DNA of 64,000 bases from an uncultured Lachnospiraceae bacterium (lineage in GTDB: Bacteria; Bacillota; Clostridia; Lachnospirales; Lachnospiraceae), in assembly GCA_947589305.1 (NCBI GenBank), contig CANQAP010000001.1, positions 1-64,000 on the forward strand, in the 5' to 3' direction. A model generated the notes under the pieces. The model did not search any database. It worked only from the letters and a program-made list of their open reading frames with translations, and was not told the origin of the DNA. Both the position numbers and the translations under genes were made by a program. How positions within the stretch are numbered: position 1 is the first letter of the stretch; every line of letters starts with the position of its first letter. This document shows positions 41,548 through 51,044 of the stretch, piece by piece.

Positions 41548-43479
41548 ATGAAGTATACGAATGAATACAAAAATCATTTGATTTCTATATTGAAGGACAT
41601 CGAATGTGGTAATCAAAGTACAGGATTGATTCTATTAGATGATGGATATTTGCTGTGTCAAGATCCCTTCACAGAGATTCCGATGTTATATGAGCATACA
41701 AACATACCAGAACCGACTTTACAGGACCATATACCGTTTGATAGAATCGATTGGATCTTCGTTACGGATGTTTTAAATTATCAGAATTTGGATGACGTGA
41801 TCATGAGAGCTGCAAAATTATGTGAGAATTCACATAGAAAACTATTCATTGATTATGGTAATCTAGGATATATCGCATATGCTCTTGCCGTTTTTACGGG
41901 ACAGGGAATCGGTGGTTGTAACAGGAGTAGATATACCGTTGCTGAAATGGAAAAGATTTTAATGAAATACGGTTTTACACTTGTGAAGGAATTTGACCTG
42001 AAAAAAAAGTTGGATGAACAGGAAGAAGAAATAAACCAAAATAAAACTCTTTTAAATGAATATCTGTTGTATGCGAAACAAACGGTAGACTCTGATTCCG
42101 ATATATCACGTATGACCAGAGTATACCAGAAGTGTGAAAATGCAATACAACGGACAGATGATAAACCGTTTTTATCTGTTATTATGAGAACACAGGGAAA
42201 ACGAAGACTGGAACTAGAGGAAGCACTTTTGAGCCTGTATGGACAGACAGATGATGATTTTGAAATATTGTTGTTAGGACATAATTTGGATGTGGACGGC
42301 AAGGCAATGCTTCAGGAGATTATCGACGAAACAATTCAGGATCTGAGAAAAAAAATTCATTTGATTGAAGTGAATGGTGGAAACCGAACGACTCCTTTAG
42401 TGCGTGGATTTGAAGCGGCTTCCGGTGATTATGTCGCTATGCTGGATGATGATGATATCGTGTTTGATCACTGGGTGGAAACGTTTCATATGCTGGCAAA
42501 AGAACACGGAGGAAAGATTCTGCATACGTATTGTGTAAGGCAGGATTGGCTGAACATTCATAACAAGTATGGGGGGACAGGTTTGCGTGCAACGGGTCCG
42601 TTTGAAAAGTTATATTGCAGAGATTTTGATGAATTGTTGCAGATGAGTACGAATACTTGTCCAATTCATTCACTTGCGTTTCCGTTAGAATCATATCGAA
42701 AATATGGCATTCATTTTGATGAGCAGTTAAATGTAGTGGAAGATTGGGATTTTTTAATGAGAACCAGCTTTTTGTCAGGCGTGGCGAATGCACAGGAAAT
42801 CACGTCCATTTATCGGATATGGAGAAATGCGGAAAACTCAGCTACGATTTATGGACAAAATGTGTGGGATGATACTAGAAGATATGTGATCGGTAAGTTT
42901 GACCAGAATCCGATTGTTTTTCCGAAAGGCAGTGCCAGTCGTTTGGTGAAGATTATAGAAGAACGAAACAGTAAATATATGATTGCTCAAAATGAACCGG
43001 AGATACGTAAGCTATGGTCCTTTTTTGCAGACCTTGGTGACGAGAAAATCTTTACGCCGGAACGTATGCGTCAACAGTATGTGACGGTCAGTCAGGAGGG
43101 AAAATTTCATGTTTCGTTTGAAGAATTACAGGATTTTGGAATCATAAAGCGTTTGCGGTTTGATCCGTCGGAAGAGGATTTTATCACGTTAAGTGATATT
43201 GAGATAGAACTGGAATATGAAGACCATAAGAAAAAACAATTGGATATCCGTTCGGTAGAAAGTAATGGATTGCGTTTGGGAAACAGATTATTTTTCTTAG
43301 AAGCAGATCCACAGATTATTTGGAGCAATCCGAAGGAAGAACGAATTATCAGAGCAACGTTGAAAGGACATATTTTATATGATTTAGATCAAGAGACAAA
43401 ACATAGCATACAGACAATAGTATATGATCATTACCATTCACAAAATAAGTTTGATATTAAAAAGGTGTTTAAAAGATGA
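41548..43479 (+). CDS. Two-domain protein: methyltransferase-like N-terminus and GT2 glycosyltransferase
   Basis: A 643-aa protein. Residues 1-150 resemble the C-terminal part of a SAM methyltransferase fold (DRIDWIFVTDVLNYQNLDDV, then KLFIDYGN), without a clear SAM-binding motif. A charged helical linker (150-205) leads to a GT2 domain (about 208-420) with PFLSVIMRTQGKR, LLSLYGQTDDDFEIL and the metal site YVAMLDDDDIVFD. The last 200 residues are unassigned. The stop overlaps the next ATG by 4 bp. Confidence 0.78.
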   Translation: MKYTNEYKNHLISILKDIECGNQSTGLILLDDGYLLCQDPFTEIPMLYEHTNIPEPTLQDHIPFDRIDWIFVTDVLNYQNLDDVIMRAAKLCENSHRKLFIDYGNLGYIAYALAVFTGQGIGGCNRSRYTVAEMEKILMKYGFTLVKEFDLKKKLDEQEEEINQNKTLLNEYLLYAKQTVDSDSDISRMTRVYQKCENAIQRTDDKPFLSVIMRTQGKRRLELEEALLSLYGQTDDDFEILLLGHNLDVDGKAMLQEIIDETIQDLRKKIHLIEVNGGNRTTPLVRGFEAASGDYVAMLDDDDIVFDHWVETFHMLAKEHGGKILHTYCVRQDWLNIHNKYGGTGLRATGPFEKLYCRDFDELLQMSTNTCPIHSLAFPLESYRKYGIHFDEQLNVVEDWDFLMRTSFLSGVANAQEITSIYRIWRNAENSATIYGQNVWDDTRRYVIGKFDQNPIVFPKGSASRLVKIIEERNSKYMIAQNEPEIRKLWSFFADLGDEKIFTPERMRQQYVTVSQEGKFHVSFEELQDFGIIKRLRFDPSEEDFITLSDIEIELEYEDHKKKQLDIRSVESNGLRLGNRLFFLEADPQIIWSNPKEERIIRATLKGHILYDLDQETKHSIQTIVYDHYHSQNKFDIKKVFKR

Positions 43480-45644
43480 AATCCAATGACAAGAATATGG
43501 ATAAACGATATATGATTGCTGCAATTATTGTATTGCTTCTTGGAATTGCGTCGGGACTCATGCACATAACAAATGTTTATATTTTATTGATTATGCTGTT
43601 AAATTCAATTATTTCGATGCTTCATATCTTGAAGAAAAAAAATATCGTTTCAAATATTTTCCAACTTGGCATATCGCTTTTGATCTTTATTCTGGTTCTG
43701 TGTTCATATCCGCATATGTTCTATAGGTCTCACAATTCATGGGTAGAACTGGGAAAATATATGGAAATGGGTGCAATCTATGTCTCTTTTCTGATGACAT
43801 TATTTGATTATGAACGAAGTAAATGCGAGCGAAAAATAAGAACTGAAATATTTAAAATGTTTGGCTTTAATTTATTTCATGCTCTGTTTGCAACATACAT
43901 TATGGAACTGATCTACAATACACAGCCACAAAGGATCCCATGGAATAATCTATTGCTTTCTGTCGGGATATTATGGATAGTATTTTTGAGTTTATCTTTC
44001 ATTTTGAATTCGTTTCGTTTGTCTGGTATTATTGGAATCTTAATCTGTATGTTATACAGTCTGACAAATTATTTTGTTACTTTATTTCGAGGAAATCCAT
44101 TAAGTGTAATGGATATTCCAAATGCAAGAACAGCCATGACTGTTGCTGGTGGCTTCACATATGTTTTCACTGGGGAATCATTGATGGCAATCTGTATCGT
44201 ATCGAGTGTGTTCATTTTTCATTTGCGTAGCTTGCAGTGGGAACAGAATCATCTTAATCAGAAAAAAAGGACAGTGTTATTATGGAAAGGTGGAAGTATA
44301 ACACTGGGACTATTATGTATATTTGGTTTGTATCAGTTATTGATCAGAGGAGTTAAATTAGACCGCGTTGGAATCTTGGTTGATGCATGGGATACACGGT
44401 CTACTTATGAGTCCTATGGGCAAACGCTTACCTTTTTAGCATTGTGGGAACAGTCATATTTAGAACCGCCGGCAGGGTATTCTGTTAATGCGATCAATAC
44501 GTTGCAATCGCGTCTGGAATTGATGGATACCGAAGAAGGCAATACCACAGTTGCCGTAAGACCTCAAAATATCATTGTGATTATGAACGAGGCCTTTTCT
44601 GACCTCTCTGTATTGGGTGATTTGCAAACGAATCAGGATTACATGCCGTTTTATCATTCATTGAGTGAAAATGTAGTAAAAGGAAATTGCTTGGTTTCCG
44701 TTTATGGTGGAGGAACCTGTAATTCGGAATATGAGTGCCTGACCGGAAATTCCATGTGGTTTACGCCAAGTAATTATCCGTATACCGATTTACTGACTGC
44801 GAACCAGCCGTCACTGGTTTCCACATTAGAATCACAGGGGTATACATCATTTGCCATTCATCCGGCATCGGGAGCAAATTGGAATCGGAATCGTGTGTAT
44901 GATTATTTGGGATTTGATGACTTTATAACGCTTCAGGAAATAGAAAACAAGGAAGATTTAGAACATATTCGCTTGTATTTGAGTGACAAAACTCTGTATC
45001 AGATCGTCATGGAAACGGTAGAAGAGAAACCGGGGGATACATTTGCTTTTGTAGTCACTATGCAAAATCATGGAGGATATGATTTTGAGGATTATATGGC
45101 GGATGTGCAGTGTGAAAATATTGATTCCGATTCATTAGATCAATATCTAAGCCTGATTCATGAATCGGATGAAGCATTGGAAATGCTGATTGAGCATTTT
45201 CAGGATTCTGATGAACCAACGATGATTGTTATGTTTGGAGACCATCAGCCGGCGATCCCGGATGAAGTCAGAGGCGAATTGATGGGATCTCCGGAAATGA
45301 GTCTAGAGCAGATGGAAGGCTTATATATGACTCCATATCTAATATGGACAAACTATGAATCGGAAACGAACTTGAACGAACTGACCAGCGCAAATTATCT
45401 ATCAACTACTATTTTGGATCGGGCAGGGTTGGAATTGCCGTTGTATAATCAATATTTACGGTCTATGCAGCAGGACATACCGGCAATGAATGTCTATGGA
45501 TATTATGATAAGGATTTGCAGTTCCATGCGTATGATGAGGATTCCGATATAGAAGAGTGGTTGAATGATTATAGTTATTTGATGTATAATCAGATGATAG
45601 ATCGCAGAAATCGAAAACAAGGACTGTTTTTGATACAGGATTAG
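43476..45644 (+). CDS. LtaS/GacH-like phosphoglycerol transferase
   Basis: A 722-aa membrane enzyme. About eight spans fill residues 10-290; the extracytoplasmic alkaline-phosphatase-like domain starts near 365. Expected metal and nucleophile positions are visible: Glu372 in MNEAFSDLS, Thr414 in GGGTCNSEYE, and Asp589-His590 in MFGDHQPAIPD. Such enzymes move glycerol-phosphate from phosphatidylglycerol to a polymer; GacH does this on the rhamnose polysaccharide of group A streptococci. Its 4-bp overlap with a glycosyltransferase gene in a rhamnan operon favours a GacH-like role over lipoteichoic acid synthesis. Confidence 0.85.
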   Translation: MKSNDKNMDKRYMIAAIIVLLLGIASGLMHITNVYILLIMLLNSIISMLHILKKKNIVSNIFQLGISLLIFILVLCSYPHMFYRSHNSWVELGKYMEMGAIYVSFLMTLFDYERSKCERKIRTEIFKMFGFNLFHALFATYIMELIYNTQPQRIPWNNLLLSVGILWIVFLSLSFILNSFRLSGIIGILICMLYSLTNYFVTLFRGNPLSVMDIPNARTAMTVAGGFTYVFTGESLMAICIVSSVFIFHLRSLQWEQNHLNQKKRTVLLWKGGSITLGLLCIFGLYQLLIRGVKLDRVGILVDAWDTRSTYESYGQTLTFLALWEQSYLEPPAGYSVNAINTLQSRLELMDTEEGNTTVAVRPQNIIVIMNEAFSDLSVLGDLQTNQDYMPFYHSLSENVVKGNCLVSVYGGGTCNSEYECLTGNSMWFTPSNYPYTDLLTANQPSLVSTLESQGYTSFAIHPASGANWNRNRVYDYLGFDDFITLQEIENKEDLEHIRLYLSDKTLYQIVMETVEEKPGDTFAFVVTMQNHGGYDFEDYMADVQCENIDSDSLDQYLSLIHESDEALEMLIEHFQDSDEPTMIVMFGDHQPAIPDEVRGELMGSPEMSLEQMEGLYMTPYLIWTNYESETNLNELTSANYLSTTILDRAGLELPLYNQYLRSMQQDIPAMNVYGYYDKDLQFHAYDEDSDIEEWLNDYSYLMYNQMIDRRNRKQGLFLIQD

Positions 45645-45663
45645 GTCGAACGATCAGTTGCAG

Positions 45664-45690
45664 AGGTGGTGAATGGATTCGCCACCTTTG
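45664..45690 (+). terminator. Hairpin after the phosphoglycerol transferase gene
   Basis: AGGTGGTGAAT (45664-45674) pairs with ATTCGCCACCT (45677-45687), one G-T pair, followed by three T. The stem is strong but the T tract short, so it may be a partial terminator separating the two glycan operons. Confidence 0.5.
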
Positions 45691-45720
45691 ATATGTAACG
45701 GAAAGGAAGGTAGGAAAGAT

Positions 45721-46083
45721 ATGAAGTGGTCAAAATTAAGCACGTTGCTGGTACTACATATTATGCTGCTCATATATTCTCTTAGCGGGATTTGTAGTAA
45801 ACTGGCGGCTGCAGAGCCGGTGTTTAGTTTTAAATTCTGCATGTATTATGCGATCGTAATCGGTTTGCTGGGAGTTTATGCAATCGGATGGCAGCAGGTG
45901 ATCAAGCACCTTCCGTTGACGACAGCCTTTGCAAATAAGGCGATTACGATCCTTTGGGCGCTGGTTTGGGGTATATTGTTTTTTCATGAAGGAATAACCG
46001 TTGGAAAGATTGTCGGAATTGTGTTTGTGATTTTGGGAGTCATACTGTTTGCATGTGCGGATGAGGTGAAGGAAAATGAATAA
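45721..46083 (+). CDS. Small EamA/SMR-like membrane subunit 1
   Basis: A 120-aa protein with four hydrophobic segments, like SMR and ArnE/ArnF-type flippase subunits. The end HEGITVGKIVGIVFVILGVIL is typical of the fourth helix and its preceding glycine. I start at ATG 45721 (MKWSKLST) after GGAAGGTAGGAAAG; the longer frame from 45673 begins inside the hairpin. Its last bases overlap subunit 2 by 8 bp, so the two are probably made together and act as a heterodimer. Confidence 0.8.
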   Translation: MKWSKLSTLLVLHIMLLIYSLSGICSKLAAAEPVFSFKFCMYYAIVIGLLGVYAIGWQQVIKHLPLTTAFANKAITILWALVWGILFFHEGITVGKIVGIVFVILGVILFACADEVKENE

Positions 46084-46435
46084 ACAGACGATGATTCATG
46101 CGGCGGTTTTGTTACTTGGGGTATTTATCAGTGCGTTTTCCCAAGTGATGCTAAAAAAAGCGGCATTAAAAACATATGAATCCAAATGGAAAGAATATAT
46201 GAATCCGTTGGTGATTTTTGCCTATGTCCTGTTTGTGGGAACAACTTTTTTGTCAATCATCGCGTATCGTGGGATTCCGCTATCCATGGGCCCGGTGTTG
46301 GAATCCACGGGTTATTTTTATGTTACGTTTTTTGGATGGACGATTTTTCATGAAAAAATCAACTGGAAGAAAATATTGGCACTGTTTTTTATTGTGTTTG
46401 GAATCATAATATATTCAGGAATATTAGGTATTTAA
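46076..46435 (+). CDS. Small EamA/SMR-like membrane subunit 2
   Basis: A 119-aa, four-helix protein paralogous to its neighbour. The first helix has AFSQVMLKKAAL, and the third PLSMGPVLESTGYFYVTFFGW, followed by the HEKINWKKILALFFIVFGII end common to DMT-type subunits. Paired SMR-like genes in sugar loci usually flip an undecaprenyl-phosphate-linked monosaccharide, as ArnEF does, supplying a GT-C enzyme such as the DUF2142 or GtrII-like proteins here. The substrate is unknown. Confidence 0.8.
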   Translation: MNKQTMIHAAVLLLGVFISAFSQVMLKKAALKTYESKWKEYMNPLVIFAYVLFVGTTFLSIIAYRGIPLSMGPVLESTGYFYVTFFGWTIFHEKINWKKILALFFIVFGIIIYSGILGI

Positions 46436-46478
46436 GATAGCAGCAATCGATAGCAATATGGTTTCTATGAAAATTGAG

Positions 46479-46507
46479 TTTACACCTACTGCCAAATAGT
46501 GTAAAAT
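46479..46507 (+). promoter_or_regulatory. Promoter of the second glycan operon, with overlapping dyad
   Basis: TTTACA (46479-46484), 17-bp spacer, TAAAAT (46502-46507), the same hexamers as the rfbB promoter. TTTACAC (46479-46485) and GTGTAAA (46499-46505) are exact inverted repeats over the -35 and -10 boxes. Confidence 0.6.
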
Positions 46508-46581
46508 ATCTTAGATAAGAGTTCTTTTTTGTCGTGATAGCAGCGGCAGACAGCAGACAAAAACGATAAGGAATTTGCAAT

Positions 46582-48492
46582 ATGAATAATGAGAAACATA
46601 ATACAAAACGTATAGATATAGATTTATGGTTGAGAAGAATTGTGCTTTTAGTATATGATGCGTTTGCAGTGACGGTGTCAAGCTATTTGGCATTTCTGTT
46701 GCGTTTTGATTTTTCATTTTCACAGATTCCGGAAAAATATGAAAAGGTTGCCTTAGAAGCCTTACCGTTCAGCATCGTGATCACCTGTCTGGTGTTTGTT
46801 ATATTTCGCTTGTATTCTAGTCTTTGGACATATGCAGGCGCCATGGAGTTTATGTATATTGTGGGCGCGACTGTGACATCCGGATTTTTAAATATGTTTT
46901 TGATCATTGCCATGAATCGAAATATTGTCGTGCCGCTTCCAAGAGGATATTATGTCCTGTATACTATTGCACTGTTAGTCTTAGTTTTGATCAGCCGCTA
47001 TGCTTATCGTATGCTTCGGGCTGTTGTGCGGCAAAAGGAGAAAGCCGCAGAGAAAAAACGCGTTATGATTATCGGTGCCGGCGAAGCAGGAAATGCCTTA
47101 ATCCGTGAAATCAACCACAGTCAATATCTGAATATGAAGGCGGTTTGCGTGATTGACGACAACAAGGGAAAGATCGGTAATTATATTCATGGTGTGAAAG
47201 TAGTAGGAAATAGGGATACGATTATTAAGTATGCCGAAGCATTTCGTATAGAAGAAATTTTCATCGCGATGCCTTCCGTTCCAATGTCAGAGTTAAAGGA
47301 TGTCCTGAATATCTGTAAAAAAACCGGATGTGCATTAAAGCGGCTCCCCGGTATGTACCAGTTGGTCAACGGAGACGTTAGTGTCAGTAAATTACGGGAA
47401 GTGGATGTAAATGACCTATTAGGAAGAGAACCGATACAGGTGGACTTGGATTCCATTATGGGGTATGTCTCGAATCGAGTCATTATGGTTACGGGTGGCG
47501 GCGGATCGATCGGCAGCGAATTGTGCCGCCAGATTGCCAAGCATCATCCAAAACAATTGATCTTGATCGATATTTATGAAAATACAACTTATGATATACA
47601 GAATGAATTAAAACAATCGTATCCGGAACTCAATTTAGTCGTATTGATCGCCTCTGTTCGTAATACCAAGCGAATGGATCAGATATTTAAGACCTATCAA
47701 CCGGAGATTGTTTATCATGCAGCGGCACATAAGCATGTGCCGCTAATGGAGGATAGTCCAAATGAGGCGGTGAAAAATAATGTTTTGGGTACATGGAAAG
47801 TCGTGCAGGCTGCAGATAAGTGGCATGTGAAGCGGTTTGTCATGATTTCGACGGACAAAGCGGTTAATCCGACGAATATCATGGGTGCCACCAAGCGGAT
47901 TTGCGAGATGCTCATCCAAACATATGATAAGCATTCCGAGACAGAATTTGTTGCGGTTCGATTCGGTAATGTTTTGGGCAGTAACGGAAGCGTGATTCCG
48001 CTGTTTAAGAAACAGATTGAGGCAGGCGGACCGGTCACAGTCACACATCCGGATATTATTCGGTTTTTCATGACGATCCCGGAAGCGGTTTCGCTGGTTT
48101 TACAGGCAGGAGCCTATGCAAAGGGAGGCGAGATTTTTGTACTGGATATGGGAGAACCGGTTAAGATCGTTGATTTGGCGACCAATCTGATTTTATTATC
48201 CGGTCACAAACCAAACGAGGATATCAAGATTACATTTACGGGTCTTCGACCGGGAGAAAAACTGTATGAAGAGACTTTAATGAAAGAAGAAGGCATGCGG
48301 GAAACGGCGAATCAGTTGATCCATATCGGTAAACCGATTGAGATGGATGAAGAAAAATTCATGCGGCAGTTGGAAGAATTAAGAGATTATGTGATTGAAG
48401 AACCAGACGATATTCGGGAAATGGTGAAAAGTATTGTAACAACGTATGTACCGCAGGCATTGTATGAAAATTTGCCGGAGGAAGCAAGATGA
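46582..48492 (+). CDS. Membrane nucleotide-sugar 4,6-dehydratase (CapD/PglF-like)
   Basis: A 636-aa protein. Four membrane spans lie in residues 15-130. A CoA-binding-like Rossmann domain follows (GAGEAGNALIREI near 155), then the dehydratase domain starting VTGGGGSIGSELCRQIAKHH near 305, with AAAHKHVPLMEDSP and STDKAVNPTNIMGATKR, where the usual Tyr is replaced as in PglF/FlaA1 types. It would convert UDP-GlcNAc to a 4-keto-6-deoxy sugar. It heads the second glycan operon and overlaps the GT4 gene by ATGA. The product could feed the aminotransferase at 51045. Confidence 0.9.
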   Translation: MNNEKHNTKRIDIDLWLRRIVLLVYDAFAVTVSSYLAFLLRFDFSFSQIPEKYEKVALEALPFSIVITCLVFVIFRLYSSLWTYAGAMEFMYIVGATVTSGFLNMFLIIAMNRNIVVPLPRGYYVLYTIALLVLVLISRYAYRMLRAVVRQKEKAAEKKRVMIIGAGEAGNALIREINHSQYLNMKAVCVIDDNKGKIGNYIHGVKVVGNRDTIIKYAEAFRIEEIFIAMPSVPMSELKDVLNICKKTGCALKRLPGMYQLVNGDVSVSKLREVDVNDLLGREPIQVDLDSIMGYVSNRVIMVTGGGGSIGSELCRQIAKHHPKQLILIDIYENTTYDIQNELKQSYPELNLVVLIASVRNTKRMDQIFKTYQPEIVYHAAAHKHVPLMEDSPNEAVKNNVLGTWKVVQAADKWHVKRFVMISTDKAVNPTNIMGATKRICEMLIQTYDKHSETEFVAVRFGNVLGSNGSVIPLFKKQIEAGGPVTVTHPDIIRFFMTIPEAVSLVLQAGAYAKGGEIFVLDMGEPVKIVDLATNLILLSGHKPNEDIKITFTGLRPGEKLYEETLMKEEGMRETANQLIHIGKPIEMDEEKFMRQLEELRDYVIEEPDDIREMVKSIVTTYVPQALYENLPEEAR

Positions 48493-49784
48493 ATAAAAAA
48501 TTAAATATTTGGTTAATAGAAGAGGGAGAAGCACTACCGGTTGGCGAGAATGCTAGGTTAATGCGAACCGGTTTGCTGGCACGGTTTCTTGCTGAACAGG
48601 GGCATACTGTCACATGGTGGACCTCCGGATTTTTGCATGGGGAAAAGAAATATTTTGTGGATGAATACAAAGAAATTGCGATCAATCAACAGGAAACGTT
48701 AGCTCTTTTGTATTCACCGGTCATCTACAAAAAAAATGTATCATTAAAAAGAATCTTATATCATAGATTACTCGCTTTGCAAATGAAGCGTAAATGGAGA
48801 GAAAGCCAAGCACCTGATATTATCGTATGCTCGTATCCGACGGTTCAGTTTGCGCAAGTTGCTATTCAATATGGTAAAAATCATAAAATCCCGGTGATTT
48901 TAGATGTGCGTGATTTATGGCCGGATATTTTTGAACGAGTATTTCCCAAAAAATTACAAAAAATTGCGTCAATTATTTTATTGCCTTTAAAATGGCAGAC
49001 TGCTAGGGTTTTCAAAAATGCGACTGCGGTGACCGGTGTAGTTCCAGACTGCGTAAGGTGGGGATTAAATTATGCAAAACGAAAAAAGACGGATTTAGAT
49101 CGTTGTTTGTATATTGGTTGTAAGAAAGAAACAATTTCAGATATAGCATGGAAAGAAAATGTTCAATTTTGGAGCCGTCAAGGGGTTACTGCTGACACAT
49201 GGAATATCAGTTTCATTGGTACTCTGAGTAGTAATTCGTTAGATTTGTCAACCGTGATTCAGGCAGTCTTACGGCTAGCGGAAAAATATCCGGATATTCG
49301 TTTGATTGTATGTGGCGCGGGAGACGGAATGGAAGCCTATAAACGGGAAGCACAGCGTAGTAAACATATTGTATTTCCGGGATGGATGGGAAAAGATCAG
49401 ATGCAAAGCCTGATGAAACTGTCAAAATGCGGAGTGTATTGTTATAAGAACACGCTGGATTTTACAAACGCATTCGGTAATAAGATCATTCAATATATGT
49501 CGGAAGGCTTACCGGTTTTGTCGTCATTGCAAGGTTTTTCGAAAGAATATATAACCCGTTATCATATGGGAACTGTATATCGGGAAGGAGACGTCGTGGA
49601 TTGTGCCACACAGATTGAGATGCTGTATGGTAATGAAACAGAAAGAACGGAAATGGCAAAACAGTCTTTATTACGTTTTGAAACGGATTTTGAAACTGAG
49701 ATTGTCAATCAGAAGTTCGAATCTTATATTTATGATGTCTTAGCCTCAAAAAAGATGACATCCAAGAGAAATGAAAACAGTTAA
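48489..49784 (+). CDS. GT4 glycosyltransferase (WbuB-like)
   Basis: A 431-aa GT-B retaining glycosyltransferase. The N-terminal WLIEEGEALPVGENARLMRTG and the GHTVTWWTSGFLHG stretch resemble WbuB-type enzymes. VILDVRDLWPDIFERVFP is typical of this group, and FIGTLSSNSLDLSTVI with the LPVLSSLQG donor-site region marks the C-terminal domain. It probably adds a (4-amino-)6-deoxyhexose early in repeat assembly; this is inferred from the dehydratase gene just before. Confidence 0.85.
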   Translation: MNKKLNIWLIEEGEALPVGENARLMRTGLLARFLAEQGHTVTWWTSGFLHGEKKYFVDEYKEIAINQQETLALLYSPVIYKKNVSLKRILYHRLLALQMKRKWRESQAPDIIVCSYPTVQFAQVAIQYGKNHKIPVILDVRDLWPDIFERVFPKKLQKIASIILLPLKWQTARVFKNATAVTGVVPDCVRWGLNYAKRKKTDLDRCLYIGCKKETISDIAWKENVQFWSRQGVTADTWNISFIGTLSSNSLDLSTVIQAVLRLAEKYPDIRLIVCGAGDGMEAYKREAQRSKHIVFPGWMGKDQMQSLMKLSKCGVYCYKNTLDFTNAFGNKIIQYMSEGLPVLSSLQGFSKEYITRYHMGTVYREGDVVDCATQIEMLYGNETERTEMAKQSLLRFETDFETEIVNQKFESYIYDVLASKKMTSKRNENS

Positions 49785-49815
49785 GTGAGATATAAAATTG
49801 TTGGAGGTACGAACA

Positions 49816-51033
49816 GTGAGTAAGAACAAAGTAGTAATCGCAGTGGCAGGAACCGGTTATGTAGGACTGTCAAACGCCATTTTACTGGCACAACACAATC
49901 AGGTATTGGCAGTGGATGTCATTCCGGAAAAGGTGGAACAGATCAACCGTAGACAGTCTCCGATTGTGGATCGGGAAATAGAGGAGTATTTAACCACGAA
50001 GGATTTGGATCTGACAGCCACACTAGATGGGGAAAAAGCTTATGCGCAGGCAGATTATGTTGTGGTTGCAACGCCGACGAATTATGATGTAAAACGTAAT
50101 TATTTTGATACGTCATCCGTTGAGGCTGTGATCCGGTTAGTCCAAAAGATAAATCCGGAAGCCGTGATTGTCATCAAATCAACGGTTCCGATTGGCTTTA
50201 CAAAACTGATAAGAAAAAAACTGCATACTGATCGGATCGTATTCTCACCAGAGTTTCTGAGAGAAGGCAAAGCGTTATATGATAACCTGTATCCAAGCCG
50301 TATCGTGATGGGAATTCCATCCGGTTTTCCGGAATTGGAAGAAAAGGCACATTTATATGTAAAACTGTTGCAGGAAGGAGCAGTGAAACAGGATATTGAA
50401 ACACTTTTCATTGATACAACAGAGGCAGAAGCCGTCAAGTTGTTCGCAAATACGTATCTGGCTATGCGGGTGGCGTTTTTCAATGAATTGGATACTTATG
50501 CGGAAAGTAAAGGTCTAAACGCCAGCCAGATCATACGGGGGATGAGTTTAGATCCAAGAATCGGAAACCATTATAATAATCCGTCTTTTGGTTATGGCGG
50601 ATATTGTTTGCCGAAGGATTCCAAGCAGATGGTGGCTAATTTTCAGGATGTACCAAATGATATTATGAAAGCAATCGTGAATTCCAATCAGACACGAAAG
50701 GCGTTTGTGACAGAAAGAGTACTGAAGAAAGCAGGATATCCGGAAAAGAAAGATGTTACCGTTGGCGTGTATCGATTGATCATGAAAGCCAATTCGGATA
50801 ATTTTCGGGAATCGGCGGTACAGGGTGTTATGGAAAATCTGATCAATCACGGTGTAAACGTAGTTATATACGAACCGACATGGAAGGAAGATACGTTCGA
50901 TGGGATACCGGTACTCACAGATTTTGAGGCGTTCTGCCGTGACTGTGATGTCATCTTAGCCAATCGTGACAGTAAAAGGTTAGACGGTGTACGGGAAAAA
51001 ATATATACAAGAGATATTTTTGGAGAGAATTAA
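49816..51033 (+). CDS. ugd: UDP-glucose 6-dehydrogenase
   Basis: A 405-aa NAD-dependent enzyme that makes UDP-glucuronate. It reads [16 protein letters not shown] near the start, [38 protein letters not shown] in two pieces, and [17 protein letters not shown] with the catalytic Cys. The close match to E. coli Ugd favours UDP-glucose over UDP-GlcNAc as substrate. The GTG start at 49816 is 7 bp after GGAGGT; an upstream TTG (49798) precedes that site. Confidence 0.92.
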   Translation: MSKNKVVIAVAGTGYVGLSNAILLAQHNQVLAVDVIPEKVEQINRRQSPIVDREIEEYLTTKDLDLTATLDGEKAYAQADYVVVATPTNYDVKRNYFDTSSVEAVIRLVQKINPEAVIVIKSTVPIGFTKLIRKKLHTDRIVFSPEFLREGKALYDNLYPSRIVMGIPSGFPELEEKAHLYVKLLQEGAVKQDIETLFIDTTEAEAVKLFANTYLAMRVAFFNELDTYAESKGLNASQIIRGMSLDPRIGNHYNNPSFGYGGYCLPKDSKQMVANFQDVPNDIMKAIVNSNQTRKAFVTERVLKKAGYPEKKDVTVGVYRLIMKANSDNFRESAVQGVMENLINHGVNVVIYEPTWKEDTFDGIPVLTDFEAFCRDCDVILANRDSKRLDGVREKIYTRDIFGEN

Positions 51034-51044
51034 GAGGTAAGCAT

